Shown here: positions 63,499 to 64,000 of the stretch, piece by piece
How the letters are laid out: each line of letters opens with the position of its first letter
Position numbering within the stretch: position 1 is the first letter of the stretch
Source: Trifolium pratense
Taxonomy: Eukaryota; Streptophyta; Magnoliopsida; Fabales; Fabaceae
DNA length: 64,000 bases
NCBI RefSeq assembly: GCF_020283565.1
Contig: NC_060059.1
Location: 5,897,501 to 5,961,500, forward strand
Direction of reading: 5' to 3'
Notes under the pieces: generated by a model
Database searches by the model: none
What the model saw: only the letters and a program-made list of their open reading frames with translations
What the model was told of the DNA's origin: nothing
Program-made: the position numbers and the translations under genes

Positions 63499-63545
63499 AG
63501 ACATAAGGTTAATACTGTAACAAAAAAAAAGACATAAGGTTAATA
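63499..63545 (+). repeat. Short poly(A)-tailed insertion with 16-bp duplication
   Basis: AGACATAAGGTTAATA at 63499-63514 and 63530-63545 flanks CTGTAACAAAAAAAA. Confidence 0.85.
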
Positions 63546-63814
63546 GGTCAGACTTCGTAAATTTAGAGACTTAAAAATGGAACTCTCCCACTATGTTGAA
63601 GAGATAATTATCTCATTTGAAAATCAAATTTAAAAATTTATAAGACTTAAATCCTTAATTTTTTACAAACCACTTCAAACAAAGTCTGATTCAACTCAAT
63701 CTCTCCTCATCATCCCTTTGCTATCTAGAGTATGAAGAAGACATGAAATTTGAAGTAAAAGATACGTACTCATCTTCCACACAGTAGAGTACATAGTACT
63801 ATGTCTTTATATAA

Positions 63815-64000
63815 TACTATCCGTCCCTAATTATAAGACTCTGTTTGACAAACATATACTATTCATTTACTTTATTTTGACCGTATTTTTTTAATAATAT
63901 ATAAATATAAATATTAGCATATAAAATCTTGTTCAATTTGTTTTGGTGAGTATTTTCAAAATATTAAATTTTTATAATTTTTACTAATAGACAATTAAAG
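63815..64000. mobile_element. Stowaway-like MITE, cut by the window edge
   Basis: TA followed by CTATCCGTCCCTAATTATAA at 63817, a typical MITE start. The other end lies outside the window. Confidence 0.55.

Noticed and set aside
1..64000. CRISPR arrays, operons, prokaryotic-type features
   Set aside because: No regular spaced repeats; the window is clearly nuclear plant DNA with spliced genes.

Overview
The window is plant nuclear DNA, AT-rich, with intron-containing genes, short introns and dense small transposons. The gene set (class III peroxidase, class I TCP factor, HOTHEAD-like oxidoreductase, DREB1/CBF, two miR399 precursors) and the repeat types (Stowaway-like MITEs starting CTCCCTCCG, tRNA-headed SINEs) suggest a dicot, most likely a legume of the Medicago/clover/pea group. 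The species is an inference. Genes are spaced about 5-10 kb apart and most of the rest is transposon debris. Layout: 1-279 holds exon 1 of a peroxidase running off the left edge. 1.1-7.5 kb is a transposon-rich island: a Mutator-type element carrying a ribosomal protein L6 fragment, a SINE, a fold-back made of two inverted copies of the CULLIN3 3' end with a hAT-like element inserted in one arm, a MULE-type MITE and a LINE 3' end. 8.9-9.9 kb is a TCP gene on the minus strand with a tandemly duplicated upstream region at 10.3-11.9 kb. 16.3-18.3 kb is an intronless MOCOS-like PLP protein. Two minus-strand MIR399 loci lie at 22.5 and 26.4 kb. A HOTHEAD-like gene with five coding exons occupies 27.1-30.1 kb. 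At 31.75-33.36 kb a MULE-type element is nested in the end of a hAT-like element. A small LysM protein is at 34.1 kb, a LINE fragment at 38-39 kb, a PEPRK2-like kinase at 40.6-43.2 kb, cytosolic-type valyl-tRNA synthetase (20 coding exons) at 45.5-54.2 kb and a DREB1/CBF factor at 54.9-55.6 kb. 55.6-64 kb is gene-poor, with MITEs and a LINE fragment. The spliced models for the HOTHEAD-like gene (576 aa), the kinase (507 aa) and valyl-tRNA synthetase (1040 aa) were built by hand from splice signals and protein continuity, and each keeps frame. Functionally the genes look unrelated; phosphate signalling (MIR399 with P1BS sites) and cold/stress regulation (DREB1) are independent neighbours. The most unusual signal is a class of very short insertions, at least 20 and up to 24 in 64 kb. 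Each is about 10-33 bp, made of a few bases plus a poly(A) or poly(T) run, and is flanked by a 9-19 bp direct duplication of the target. They look like extreme truncation products of LINE/SINE-type target-primed reverse transcription.
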